DNA of 61,254 bases from NCBI GenBank assembly GCA_017650905.1, contig JAGCDZ010000026.1, forward strand, positions 1-61,254, given 5' to 3'. The DNA is from Prevotella sp. GTDB taxonomy: Bacteria > Bacteroidota > Bacteroidia > Bacteroidales > Bacteroidaceae. Under the pieces are notes generated by a model, which had not been told where the DNA came from, made no database searches, and saw only the letters and a list, made by a program, of their open reading frames with translations. Positions 9,601-16,937 of the stretch are shown here, piece after piece (the stretch's first letter is position 1; every line of letters begins with the position of its first letter). A program made the translations under genes and the position numbers.

Positions 9601-9849
9601 CGTAGTGGTATCACGAAGATTAGAATAGTAGGTCTTCACCCTATAGCCGTCATAGCGGTTCAGACCGTAGGGGGTACCAATCCATACATATCCTTTAGAA
9701 TCCTTGAAGATACAGTTTATCTGAGAACTCGACAAACCCTGCGGGGTGTCAAGTCGCCGGAACTTCATATCAGGAATGAAAGACGTCTGAGCCTCGGCCA
9801 CCAAACCGAGAGCCATCAAACAAAGAATAATCAGTTTCTTCATAATCAT
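6667..9849 (-). CDS. Reg_prop/Y_Y_Y receptor with HATPase domain but no DHp, receiver or HTH
   Basis: The 1060-residue protein has a signal peptide, then Reg_prop beta-propeller repeats (for example DSKGYVWIGTPYGLNRYDG, EDKWGRLWFSTLGGG), a Y_Y_Y domain (about 725-800, FAYKLEGFNENWVKT) and one membrane helix (about 808-828). This is the sensory half of a hybrid two-component system. Inside the cell a short helical stretch and a Pro/Glu-rich linker (about 868-900) lead to a HATPase domain with N box (LLSNSVKF, N955), G1 (ADNGIGIP) and G2 (GIGLDVVK). I see no phospho-acceptor helix with an HE-x-RTP H-box, and no receiver or AraC HTH. It ends EIEEATIIEDES, like its upstream paralogue (11 nt away). 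An ATP-binding receptor with non-standard output is inferred. The Met at 9843 is an alternative start. Confidence 0.85.
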   Translation of the reverse strand: MIMKKLIILCLMALGLVAEAQTSFIPDMKFRRLDTPQGLSSSQINCIFKDSKGYVWIGTPYGLNRYDGYRVKTYYSNLRDTTTMRDNYTDRVFEDSEGQLWMRQGMNYCVYDPVKETFERKASRALAKLGLNCNVEWLHIDSKKNIWVKDFEKAIYCYHPHAKKNKITTIKMGFGINEFSPNFGISTVAEYGDRLLVVTNNGELVCLNGDKGEVEWIDRWMYEASGIDSQEYRLYVDKDMNIWCNVLSFVYVHEYKTKKWYTMLDYLATKGVESVPTSLQVWCLLVDENDWLWLVCDHDAVVVIDMKNKQWKQFMNNKYDETSISDNTLRNIYQADDGSIWIGSFKNGVNQYIRGLASLKSVDLGDVTTACEDKAGNYWLGTNDQGILVYNPKTGEVVNHFTKDNSGLVSNIVVGSWAASDGTLWFGSYNGGLTHAIPSASDPTQAHIINVQASPGGLANNSVWALTEDKWGRLWFSTLGGGLQMWDPKTKKYTTWDTHNTNVPYDYLTSVEWNKKGWLMVGSNHFYSLVNPVSHKLVNQEIPENPNVNVSVGNTNYVIEDSRGLIWHGSNVGVIAYDPQTKFQKLIDMTDGLSSSGVNSIVEDRQHAVWVITDHGVSKIIPQKQDDGTWLFNIRSFSSRDGLQKATYNQRSTWLTRDGKILIGGQAGLDIINPALLEDNQSKERPVFSGLQIFDQDVEVGKKFNGRVILDEALDVCRELTLKYNDQFTIQLATNEARINNHKRFAYKLEGFNENWVKTSELNPNITYNSLRAGSYTLCVRILNDDGSLGAEESQLDITIRPPLYRTRWMILLYMILIAAGAWLFIKWYQKKLTERAQLEQLQRDVEKRQWMSEMRAQMQKEGMRFQKSPTEEPVEVIHESDAIDPEIPATPELPKIELHRSEGDIVAFLKNLCENFKASEDKKMNITFGSPLESIPMSFDEEQIRKALDILLSNSVKFTSSYCRVQVTALKPSDDKVALLIADNGIGIPEESKPHMFEPYIGGDSEDEGIGLDVVKQIVDAHHGTIKADDNPGGGTVFTITLPVEDPEIEEATIIEDES

Positions 9850-9860
9850 CTAACCATTAT

Positions 9861-12467
9861 TTATTCATCCATTAGGATTGCCTCTTCTATTTCTTCCTCT
9901 TTCTCTTGGTCGGAAGCAGCAGTCGGCTCGTCATCAGATTTCTCCTGACGCCATTGTTTCCGTTTACCGAACTCTTTCACCGCATGGACAATCTTTCCCT
10001 GACCAAATATCAGGATACCGATCAGCAGCGCATACAGAATCCAAGCCCACCACGAACGATACCAGGGAGAAAGAATTACAATATCGAGTTCGCTGACCTC
10101 ATCATCCATTGTTCCGTCGTCATGAAGGATACGCACACAAAGGGTATAATCGCCCGGGGGCAATCCCATATAAGTAATGTCGGCCTGACCACTCGAGGTC
10201 TTGATCCACATATCATTGAAGCCTTTCAGTCTATAGGCGAAACGCGTCTTGTTGTTCACACCACCATTGTCGGAAGCCATCAGAATCGTAAACTGGTTCT
10301 CTTTGTACTTCAACTTGATGTGCCGTTGCTGATCAAGTGCCTCGTCCAAGATGATACGACCATTGACTTCTGCGCCCACCTCTACCAATTGGCCGAACAG
10401 TTCAAGGCCGCTGAACACCGGCTGCTCCTTACCATTATTATCATTCAGGCGAAGCGTGCTGATAATGTCCAGTCCTTCCTGTCCTCCAACAAGCAGATAG
10501 CCGTCACGCGAACAATAGATAGCACGCTGGTTAAACGGCCCAGGCTGCAATCCGTCACGGTCATTATAGCTGCGCACAATAAAAGTCCAAGTACCATCTT
10601 CCTCTTGCTGGGGAATGATATTCGATACACCATGATCAGTTGCTACCCACATGGTGTGACGCGTATCCTCTGTGACAGATACAGCATTCGAGCCATGAAG
10701 GCCCGACTTCATATCCAACAGAGTGGTCTGGTTATTCTTCCTGTCAAAGACGGCGACACCTGCCGGCGAACAAAGCCAAATCAGACGTCGGCTATCCATC
10801 ACGGCATGGGAGGTGGCACTTGATATCGTGATGGACTTATTACCTTTCGTTTCTGCCAGCCAGCCATTCACAACTCTGAAATTACCCGGATGGATCAGTG
10901 CAAAATATTCCGAATTACCCAAAAGTATCCAACCATTGGAGGCGGTGGAGATACTATTGGTCCACACGGTTTTCAAGACGGAATTGTCCGCAATGAAATT
11001 GCGTTGTTCGCCTGTACGCTTATCGATGCGCACCGCACCGCCACCAAGCACACCAACCCAGATATTGCCCCATCGGTCTTCCGTAATGCCCCAGATGTTA
11101 TTCGTCACAAAGGCACTGCCCGGGTCTGTCGTACGGTAGTTTTTCCAATTGCCATCCTTGTATTTCAAGAGACCACCTTCATACGTACCGAACCACAAGC
11201 TCCCATCTTTGGCTGCATAACTGCCGACAATAATGTCGCTGGGCACGCCAAGCCTTTGTTTCGAGAAAGTATCTACCGGCTCCAAAGTCTTAGGATCCAT
11301 CTTGATGATACCGCCATCGTTACGACCAATCCAATAATAGCCTTGCTGGTCCTCACAGATAGTATTGATATCACCGATATTGAGACTGACGAAATTGGAC
11401 ATGGATTCTGAACACATGGCCACACCATTCTTGTAAGTGGCTACCCACATCCTGCCCAGTTGATCGAGATAGAGATGCTTACAGGTAATATCGGGTAAGG
11501 AGGAGTCGTCGCCTTTTACATTCGTGAACTGGCGCCATTCCTTGCTTTTGAAATCGAGCACCAGTACACCGAGGTGGTCGGTAGCCACCCACAAGAAGCC
11601 TTTATTGTCATAACAGATCTCCCATACCAGGATATCGTCAGGCACATTCTCAAAACCTTTCGCCCGCATGAACTCCGTCAGCGTGGTGTACCAGCGTTTC
11701 TCATTCTTACTAAAAATATAAGTACCTGTTGAGTGTGTGATGACCCAGATATTTTCCTCTTTATCCACAGTCACCCAGTAGTCGTTATAGGCATCAAGGG
11801 CCCGTTTCACATAGTCTTCCTTCCAAAGCACCTTTCCGCGAGGGCCGTCTATACACATCAGTTCGCCGAAAGTAGACACGAGAATCATGCCTTCCTTGCT
11901 TTCCGCATAGGCCGAAACACCAAATTCCTTGGAGAACTCATAGGGGCCATAGCCAAAGTTAATGTGCTTCAGAAGTTTCTTGGTGGGGTCGAAATAGTAG
12001 AAACCGTCTTCATAAGTCTTTACCCAATAGCTCTTGTTCTTATCCAGATGAATACTTTCAATGCTTCCGGTAATGCCCTGCGAATTAAGCCAACGGGCAG
12101 GTGTGCGGTCCACACTCTCCGTTTGGGGATCATAGAGAGAGTAGTTCATGCCCTGCTTCAGCCAGAGCCGACCCCCATGACCTTCCTGTATCTCGTCAAT
12201 ACGGTTATTGCGGAGGGTGGTAGTATCCTGATCATAGGAGAAGAAGGTTCGAACACGATAGCCATCATATCGGTTCAGACCATAGCCTGTTCCAAGCCAG
12301 ACATATCCTCGGGAATCACGGACTATACTGTTCACAGTAGAATTCGACAGTCCTTCTCGGGTGTCCAAGCGTTTGAACTTCATATCAGGTATCACACCTG
12401 CACTTACATCTGCTATCAAACACAATATTGTCATCAGGAAAGATAGCCGTTTCATCGTGATAGTCAT
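9861..12467 (-). CDS. Kinase-less Reg_prop/Y_Y_Y receptor
   Basis: The 868-residue protein is a paralogue of the downstream receptor, with the same opening (VIPDMKFKRLDTREGLS), Reg_prop propeller repeats and Y_Y_Y domain (FAYRLKGFNDMWIKT). One membrane helix follows at about 806-824. Only about 44 cytoplasmic residues remain, Lys/Arg-rich at first and then acidic, ending EEEIEEAILMDE. No DHp, HATPase, receiver or HTH is present, so it cannot signal by the usual hybrid route. It is the first gene of the operon, directly after a good promoter. It could pair with the downstream receptor through the propeller and Y_Y_Y domains, or act as a ligand-binding competitor. Translation may start at the second Met (12455), which gives a cleaner signal peptide. 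Confidence 0.85.
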   Translation of the reverse strand: MTITMKRLSFLMTILCLIADVSAGVIPDMKFKRLDTREGLSNSTVNSIVRDSRGYVWLGTGYGLNRYDGYRVRTFFSYDQDTTTLRNNRIDEIQEGHGGRLWLKQGMNYSLYDPQTESVDRTPARWLNSQGITGSIESIHLDKNKSYWVKTYEDGFYYFDPTKKLLKHINFGYGPYEFSKEFGVSAYAESKEGMILVSTFGELMCIDGPRGKVLWKEDYVKRALDAYNDYWVTVDKEENIWVITHSTGTYIFSKNEKRWYTTLTEFMRAKGFENVPDDILVWEICYDNKGFLWVATDHLGVLVLDFKSKEWRQFTNVKGDDSSLPDITCKHLYLDQLGRMWVATYKNGVAMCSESMSNFVSLNIGDINTICEDQQGYYWIGRNDGGIIKMDPKTLEPVDTFSKQRLGVPSDIIVGSYAAKDGSLWFGTYEGGLLKYKDGNWKNYRTTDPGSAFVTNNIWGITEDRWGNIWVGVLGGGAVRIDKRTGEQRNFIADNSVLKTVWTNSISTASNGWILLGNSEYFALIHPGNFRVVNGWLAETKGNKSITISSATSHAVMDSRRLIWLCSPAGVAVFDRKNNQTTLLDMKSGLHGSNAVSVTEDTRHTMWVATDHGVSNIIPQQEEDGTWTFIVRSYNDRDGLQPGPFNQRAIYCSRDGYLLVGGQEGLDIISTLRLNDNNGKEQPVFSGLELFGQLVEVGAEVNGRIILDEALDQQRHIKLKYKENQFTILMASDNGGVNNKTRFAYRLKGFNDMWIKTSSGQADITYMGLPPGDYTLCVRILHDDGTMDDEVSELDIVILSPWYRSWWAWILYALLIGILIFGQGKIVHAVKEFGKRKQWRQEKSDDEPTAASDQEKEEEIEEAILMDE

Positions 12468-12496
12468 TTTATCGAGTTAGTTGTCTTTTTATGTCA

Positions 12497-12528
12497 CAAA
12501 AGTAAGAAAAAAACGCGAGGTGTGCAAA
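12497..12528 (-). promoter_or_regulatory. Promoter of the receptor-glycosidase operon
   Basis: On the minus strand TTTG (12525-12528) and TACTTTTG (12497-12504) are 20 nt apart, a full Bacteroidetes promoter. It is divergent from the xylE promoter about 35 bp away; the two form a compact shared control region with the same spacing and the same TACTTTTG box. Confidence 0.8.
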
Positions 12529-12563
12529 CATTCTGCAAAAAAACACGCATAAATGGCAAAATA

Positions 12564-12595
12564 TTTGGTAATATCACAGAAAAAAACTACTTTTG
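12564..12595 (+). promoter_or_regulatory. Promoter of the XylE-like transporter gene
   Basis: TTTG at 12564-12567 and TACTTTTG at 12588-12595 are separated by 20 nt. The leader to the ATG at 12662 is about 65 nt, long enough for regulation, but I see no convincing structure in it. Confidence 0.8.
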
Positions 12596-12661
12596 CAGAG
12601 AATTTCTTAAGACCTGGCGTGTGAATATCAACTATTAGTTTCAACACATAAATTAGTAACA

Positions 12662-14134
12662 ATGAATCAACAAACAGCACAAGGTAGTAAGTCCTACCTC
12701 ATCAGTATTGTGATGGTGGCCGTGTTAGGCGGTCTGCTATTCGGTTATGACACCGCAGTGATTTCTGGAGCCGAAAAAGGTCTCCAGGCGTTTTTCATGG
12801 AAGCCAAAGACTTCGCCTATACCGATGGCTGGCACGGCTTCACTTCGGCCTCTGCCCTCATCGGCTGTATCATCGGTTCGGCCCTCTCTGGTTTCCTGGC
12901 TACGAACCTCGGTCGTAAAAAGTCGCTCATCATCGCAGGTATCCTCTTCTTCATCTCGGCACTGGGCTCGATGGATCCTGAGTTTATGTTCTTCGAGTAC
13001 GGTCAGCCCACTTATTCGCTGCTTATCATGTTCAACATCTACCGTGTCATCGGTGGTATTGGTGTAGGTCTGGCTTCGGCTATCTGCCCGATGTATATCG
13101 GTGAGGTGGCACCTTCTAATATCAGAGGTATGCTCGTGTCATGGAACCAGTTCGCCATCATCTTCGGTCAGTTGGTAGTTTACTTCGTGAATTTCTTCAT
13201 CCTGGGCGACCACATCCAGCCTTTGGTAGAAGAGATGGGTAAGGGCATTGCCGCCATCAATCCCGCTGCACAGTGGACTGTCACTACAGGTTGGCGTTAT
13301 ATGTTCGGTTCAGAGGCTGTACCCGCAGGACTTTTCGCCCTATTGATCTGCTTCGTACCTGAGACGCCACGTTACCTTGTATCGATTGGTCAGGATCAGA
13401 AGGCCCTCGGCATCCTGTCGAAGATTAACGGTTCGAGCAAAGCAGCCCAGATTCTGCAGGATATCAAGGATACAATGGTAGTGAAGACCGAGAAGCTGTT
13501 AACCTATGGTGCCATGTGTATCTTCATCGGTATCATGCTCAGCGTATTCCAGCAGGCTGTGGGTATCAACGCCGTGCTCTACTACGCACCGCGTATCTTT
13601 GGCGACATGGGTATGGACAACCCGATGATGATTACGGTCTTCATGGGTGTCATCAATATTCTCTTTACCCTCGTGGCTATCTTTACTGTTGAGAAGTGGG
13701 GCCGCAAACCTCTGCTCATCTACGGTTCGCTGGGTATGGCACTTGGTGCCTTCGGTGTAGCCATCACCTTCGGTCATGCCGGTATGGAGTTTGTCACCGC
13801 AGCCTCTCTGCTCATCTACTCGGCTTCGTTCATGTTCTCATGGGGTCCCATCTGCTGGGTGCTCATCGCCGAGATCTTCCCCAATACCATCCGTGGTGGT
13901 GCAGTGGCTATCGCTGTGGCTTTCCAGTGGATTTCAAACTTCATCGTTTCGTCGACTTTCGTCCCGATGTTCAACATGCACCTCACTGAGGGTGACGACT
14001 TCGGTCACTGGTTCACCTACGGCCTCTATGGCATCCTCTGTGTCGTCGCTGCCATCTTCGTCTGGAAGCTCGTTCCTGAGACCAAGGGCAAGACGCTTGA
14101 GGATATGACCAAACTCTGGCGCAACAGGAAATAA
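12662..14134 (+). CDS. xylE: D-xylose:H+ symporter, XylE-like (MFS sugar porter)
   Basis: The 490-residue, 12-helix protein follows E. coli XylE closely along its length: LGGLLFGYDTAVISG in helix 1, SALIGCIIGSALSG, GGIGVGLASAICPMYI, GRKKS and GRKPL loops, and PETKGKTLEDM at the end. Xylose-contacting positions known from XylE are kept: NQFAIIFGQ, FQQAVGIN, WGPICWVL and AFQWISN. It imports xylose (possibly glucose) across the inner membrane. It is divergent from the operon with an alpha-xylosidase-like enzyme, which fits import of the released xylose. No xylose isomerase or xylulokinase lies in the window. The substrate is a strong family inference, not proven. Confidence 0.88.
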   Translation: MNQQTAQGSKSYLISIVMVAVLGGLLFGYDTAVISGAEKGLQAFFMEAKDFAYTDGWHGFTSASALIGCIIGSALSGFLATNLGRKKSLIIAGILFFISALGSMDPEFMFFEYGQPTYSLLIMFNIYRVIGGIGVGLASAICPMYIGEVAPSNIRGMLVSWNQFAIIFGQLVVYFVNFFILGDHIQPLVEEMGKGIAAINPAAQWTVTTGWRYMFGSEAVPAGLFALLICFVPETPRYLVSIGQDQKALGILSKINGSSKAAQILQDIKDTMVVKTEKLLTYGAMCIFIGIMLSVFQQAVGINAVLYYAPRIFGDMGMDNPMMITVFMGVINILFTLVAIFTVEKWGRKPLLIYGSLGMALGAFGVAITFGHAGMEFVTAASLLIYSASFMFSWGPICWVLIAEIFPNTIRGGAVAIAVAFQWISNFIVSSTFVPMFNMHLTEGDDFGHWFTYGLYGILCVVAAIFVWKLVPETKGKTLEDMTKLWRNRK

Positions 14135-14153
14135 TCCAAATGCCGATAATAAA

Positions 14154-14205
14154 AGACGGACACGGAATCCCATCGATTGGCATCCGTGTCCGTCTCTTTT
14201 TTATT
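14154..14205. terminator. Bidirectional terminator between xylE and lacI-type gene
   Basis: A 13-bp perfect stem (AGACGGACACGGA at 14154-14166 with TCCGTGTCCGTCT at 14183-14195) is followed by CTTTTTTATTTT on the plus strand. On the minus strand it is followed by TTTATTATC. It lies between convergent genes and can serve both. Confidence 0.88.
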
Positions 14206-14216
14206 TTAAGGAAAAG

Positions 14217-15242
14217 TTACTTTCTGGCTGATGTATCACGAATCACCAGCTTCTGTGGAACAATTTTGCGGTAGATCTTAGAATCGCCACCAATATTCTT
14301 CAAAAGCAGCTGACAAGCGGTCTGGCCCATCAGGTGCGACTGATCTTCAATGGCCGACATACGTGGGGTGACGTATTGGGCATGCACATCATCGGTAAAG
14401 CCAATCAGTGCCACGTCTTCAGGAATACGCAGTCCATGTTGTTTGATAGCCGTAAAAGCCGCAAAAGTAATAATGTCATTGAAGGCCAGAATCGCATCAG
14501 GCCGATTCTCTTGCTGCAGAAGCCTAGTGGTGGCATCCATAGCCCACTGATAATCTATCTTCTCACAGGCCACCAAATCACGGTCGATAGGAATCCTATT
14601 CTCACGCAAGGCTTCCAGATAACCGTGCTTCCGACGCTTCACCATATCAAGATGGTTAGGACCGCCAATAAAAGCAATGCGACGGCTACCGGTATCTATC
14701 AGATGTTGGGTAGCCTGAAAGGCGGCCTCATCACCATTAGCTGTCACGCTCGAGAAACGGTCGGTCAGACAGGTACGTCCGAAAAACACAAGAGGAATAC
14801 CCATATTAGCAATTTCCTCAAAATGGCTATAGTCTGTGGTATTCTGCGACAGACAGGCAATGATACCCTCTACATGCAGACTGATGAAATTGTCGATAGC
14901 CCGTATCTCTGTTTCGGTATCTTCATGCGTATTGGCACTGATGACCGAATAGCCCTCCTTGCGCGCCTCATCTTCGATGCCGTCTAAGACAGCGGCATAA
15001 TAATGGGTCACAAGATTGGGTACCACCACGCCTATCACCCGAGGAGCTTCCTTCCGGAGACTCTGTGCAAAGGGATTCGGACGATAGTTCAATCGCTTAG
15101 CCAGCTCCTTGACCTTCATCTGCATGTCTTGTCCTATTTCCGGACTACTGCGAAGGGCACGGCTGACAGTAGCGATGCTGACACCCAGTTCCTGGGCCAA
15201 GTCTTTCAATGACGTTCGACGTTTATTTGCTGCCATTTTCAC
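14217..15242 (-). CDS. LacI-family transcriptional regulator
   Basis: The 341-residue protein has an N-terminal LacI HTH and hinge (TSLKDLAQELGVSIATVSRAL, then KRLNYRPNPFAQSLR) and a periplasmic-binding-protein-like effector domain from about residue 65 (VIGVVVPNLVTHYYAAVLDG to LLLKNIGG). It should bind a palindromic operator as a dimer and respond to a sugar. It faces xylE across a shared terminator, and its own promoter contains a LacI-type palindrome, so autoregulation is likely. I did not find the same palindrome in the xylE/operon control region, so control of those genes is unproven. Start: the ATG at 15242 gives MKMAANKRRTSLKDL, with a possible internal start at the second Met. Confidence 0.88.
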   Translation of the reverse strand: MKMAANKRRTSLKDLAQELGVSIATVSRALRSSPEIGQDMQMKVKELAKRLNYRPNPFAQSLRKEAPRVIGVVVPNLVTHYYAAVLDGIEDEARKEGYSVISANTHEDTETEIRAIDNFISLHVEGIIACLSQNTTDYSHFEEIANMGIPLVFFGRTCLTDRFSSVTANGDEAAFQATQHLIDTGSRRIAFIGGPNHLDMVKRRKHGYLEALRENRIPIDRDLVACEKIDYQWAMDATTRLLQQENRPDAILAFNDIITFAAFTAIKQHGLRIPEDVALIGFTDDVHAQYVTPRMSAIEDQSHLMGQTACQLLLKNIGGDSKIYRKIVPQKLVIRDTSARK

Positions 15243-15262
15243 ATATGCTGACTATACGGCGA

Positions 15263-15294
15263 CAAAATTACAAAAAATCCCCGAACCTCGCAAA
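15263..15294 (-). promoter_or_regulatory. Promoter of the lacI-type gene
   Basis: On the minus strand TTTG (15291-15294) and TAATTTTG (15263-15270) are 20 nt apart. The upstream element lies inside the palindrome at 15289-15302. Confidence 0.75.
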
Positions 15295-15302
15295 CGTTTA
15301 CG
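15289..15302. promoter_or_regulatory. Candidate LacI-family operator
   Basis: CGCAAACGTTTACG is a near-perfect palindrome around AAACGTTT with a central CG, the hallmark of LacI/PurR-type operators. It covers the -33 element of the regulator's own promoter, so bound repressor would block it. It also lies about 45 bp upstream of the rightward TACCTTTG box. Assignment to this regulator is inference. Confidence 0.6.
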
Positions 15303-15346
15303 TTGTTTTTTCACTCTAAATCGCTTAAAAACAGGGAAAAAGTCCT

Positions 15347-15354
15347 TACCTTTG
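15347..15354 (+). promoter_or_regulatory. -7 box of an orphan rightward promoter
   Basis: TACCTTTG matches the TAnnTTTG consensus exactly. There is no clear TTTG 19-20 nt upstream, so the promoter may be weak or activator-dependent. No coding region of useful length follows before the terminator at 15409. Confidence 0.5.
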
Positions 15355-15359
15355 CATCG

Positions 15360-15443
15360 CAAATCCAGAATGAGTAATGAATAGTTGATAATAAGTTAGT
15401 TAGAACAGAGCCAAGACTGTCGTGATGACACTCTTGGCTTTTT
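15360..15443 (+). ncRNA. Candidate small RNA (about 80 nt)
   Basis: A -7 box (15347-15354) and a strong intrinsic terminator (15409-15450) bracket a short AT-rich stretch. The only reading frame is the four-codon MSNE. The transcript would have an unstructured 5' part of about 50 nt and a terminator stem, the usual shape of a trans-acting small RNA. It sits between a LacI operator and a convergent lipoprotein gene. It resembles no RNA family I recognise. Expression is not shown by the sequence. Confidence 0.4.
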
Positions 15444-15450
15444 TTATTTT
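15409..15450 (+). terminator. Rho-independent terminator of the candidate small RNA
   Basis: AGCCAAGA (15409-15416) pairs with TCTTGGCT (15432-15439). Inside it, after one mismatch, TGTC pairs with GACA around a 5-nt loop. TTTTTTTATTTT follows on the plus strand. The minus-strand side is much poorer in U. Confidence 0.8.
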
Positions 15451-16229
15451 ATTCTCAGATTACCGACATGAATATCCCCCGATCCATTCTTCTTGTAATC
15501 ATAATGTGTCAGGGTTCCACTAAGTTCAATGTCGCCAGAGCCTGATAACTGGCATTGTGCAGACTTACATCCTTCTTCAAAACTGACGGAAATATCCCCG
15601 GAGCCCCTCAAGGACAAATCCGTTTCCTCAACATTGGCCTCAATGATCCTGATGTCGCCAGAGCCAACCAATACTGCCGTTGACTTCTTTGCATCGAGAT
15701 GATTGATACTGATGTCGCCAGAACCGACCAACTCCGTAGTACACGCATCACAGATGATATCCTCAAATCTGACGTCACCGGATCCGCGCAGAACGATATT
15801 CATCACATCTGTATCGAGCAGCTTACTGCTGACAAAGTCACCTGAGCCATTCACACGCACTCCAATCAGATCCGGAGAGGATACATAGACGGTAACATCA
15901 TCCTTATCACCCCAATTCAGGTTGATGGCACCTACTTTCAAATCCACCCTCCCCTTGTTATACACAAAGAGCGTACGGTCTTTCACTTCGGTCACCATAT
16001 TATCGACCATTTTCTCCAGGCCTTCCAATCTCACGCCAAACGTATCAGCCTGGGAATATACGACATTGGGAGAGCCGCTGATCTCGATGCGCTCAAACCC
16101 GCGATGCTTTCTCACATCCACAATCTGATCACCTGGAAGGGGCCTGTCACACGTCACAACACACGAAGTCATTCCCAATGCGACCATCATCAATAGGACG
16201 TTATACATCAGATACTGTCTTGCTTTCAT
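15444..16229 (-). CDS. Head-GIN domain (DUF2807) lipoprotein
   Basis: The 261-residue protein has a lipoprotein signal (LGMTSC, lipidated Cys at about 23). The mature part is a DUF2807 'head GIN' right-handed beta structure, with GSGD-type turns at each repeat (VNGSGDF, LRGSGDV, LVGSGDI twice, LRGSGDI, LSGSGDI, NGSGDI). Proteins of this family sit on the cell envelope of Bacteroidetes; their role is unknown and an adhesin-like function has been suggested. It is the last gene after the sensor kinase and M15 peptidase, 68 nt from the latter, so co-transcription is likely but not certain. Confidence 0.85.
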   Translation of the reverse strand: MKARQYLMYNVLLMMVALGMTSCVVTCDRPLPGDQIVDVRKHRGFERIEISGSPNVVYSQADTFGVRLEGLEKMVDNMVTEVKDRTLFVYNKGRVDLKVGAINLNWGDKDDVTVYVSSPDLIGVRVNGSGDFVSSKLLDTDVMNIVLRGSGDVRFEDIICDACTTELVGSGDISINHLDAKKSTAVLVGSGDIRIIEANVEETDLSLRGSGDISVSFEEGCKSAQCQLSGSGDIELSGTLTHYDYKKNGSGDIHVGNLRIK

Positions 16230-16297
16230 TTTCTTGTCTTTTTAATTAATCATTTGCCTGTTTGACGTAACGGACAGCAAAAAAGTTGCAATCGAAA

Positions 16298-16930
16298 TCA
16301 TTTTTCGAAATGCTGCCAGTCCTTCACCGTCCGCCAAGAGCCACCCCATTTGAATCCGTGCTGCAGGAAAAGGCGGTGCAAAAGGTCGCCTTTGACGATT
16401 TTATAAGGAAAGGACTTGCGACGGTCGACGTATTTGACGGCGGTAGCCGGTTCGACAATGCGCCGACCGTTCTTTCCCGTTCGGACATACGGATTGTAGA
16501 GCGTGTTGATATCGACAGCCATGCCTGTAGCGTGTTTGGAGAGCTTGGCAGAGCCCGATATCCTCCGATAGCAAAAACTGGAGGTATTATTATCACGCAT
16601 GGCCCGCTCGTCGTCAGCCTCGTAGTCATCCATCAGACGGATCCGCTGGATGGGATACTTCTGGCGATAGAGCTCACGGAATATCTCCACGATATCATTC
16701 GCAATGGCCTTGTTACAGATCATCTCACCCACGTGTTCCTTCTGTTCGGCATCGAAGTGCGAGAGGCGCAGATAACGGAGATCGGCCCGGCGGACCGTGC
16801 AGCCTTCTGGCCAAGAACGCCCCTGCATTCTGCGAAAAACAGAGTCGGGGATTGTCTGTATGGAGAACTCCTGAGCCCAGCCCGCAAGAGATGACAGACA
16901 GAAAAGCAATGATAAAACCGAGCGATGCAT
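16298..16930 (-). CDS. M15-family peptidoglycan peptidase
   Basis: The 210-residue protein has a signal peptide (MHRSVLSLLFCLSSLAGWA) and an M15 D-Ala-D-Ala peptidase-type domain. Zinc-site motifs are SKHATGMAVDIN (His and Asp of SxHxxGxAxD) and the terminal DWQHFEK (WxHF type). The conserved Arg is likely in FCYRRISG. It should trim peptidoglycan stem peptides in the periplasm. It starts 7 nt after the sensor-kinase stop, so it belongs to that operon; this suggests cell-wall status as a theme, which is inference. Confidence 0.8.
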   Translation of the reverse strand: MHRSVLSLLFCLSSLAGWAQEFSIQTIPDSVFRRMQGRSWPEGCTVRRADLRYLRLSHFDAEQKEHVGEMICNKAIANDIVEIFRELYRQKYPIQRIRLMDDYEADDERAMRDNNTSSFCYRRISGSAKLSKHATGMAVDINTLYNPYVRTGKNGRRIVEPATAVKYVDRRKSFPYKIVKGDLLHRLFLQHGFKWGGSWRTVKDWQHFEK

Positions 16931-16937
16931 GACCAGA

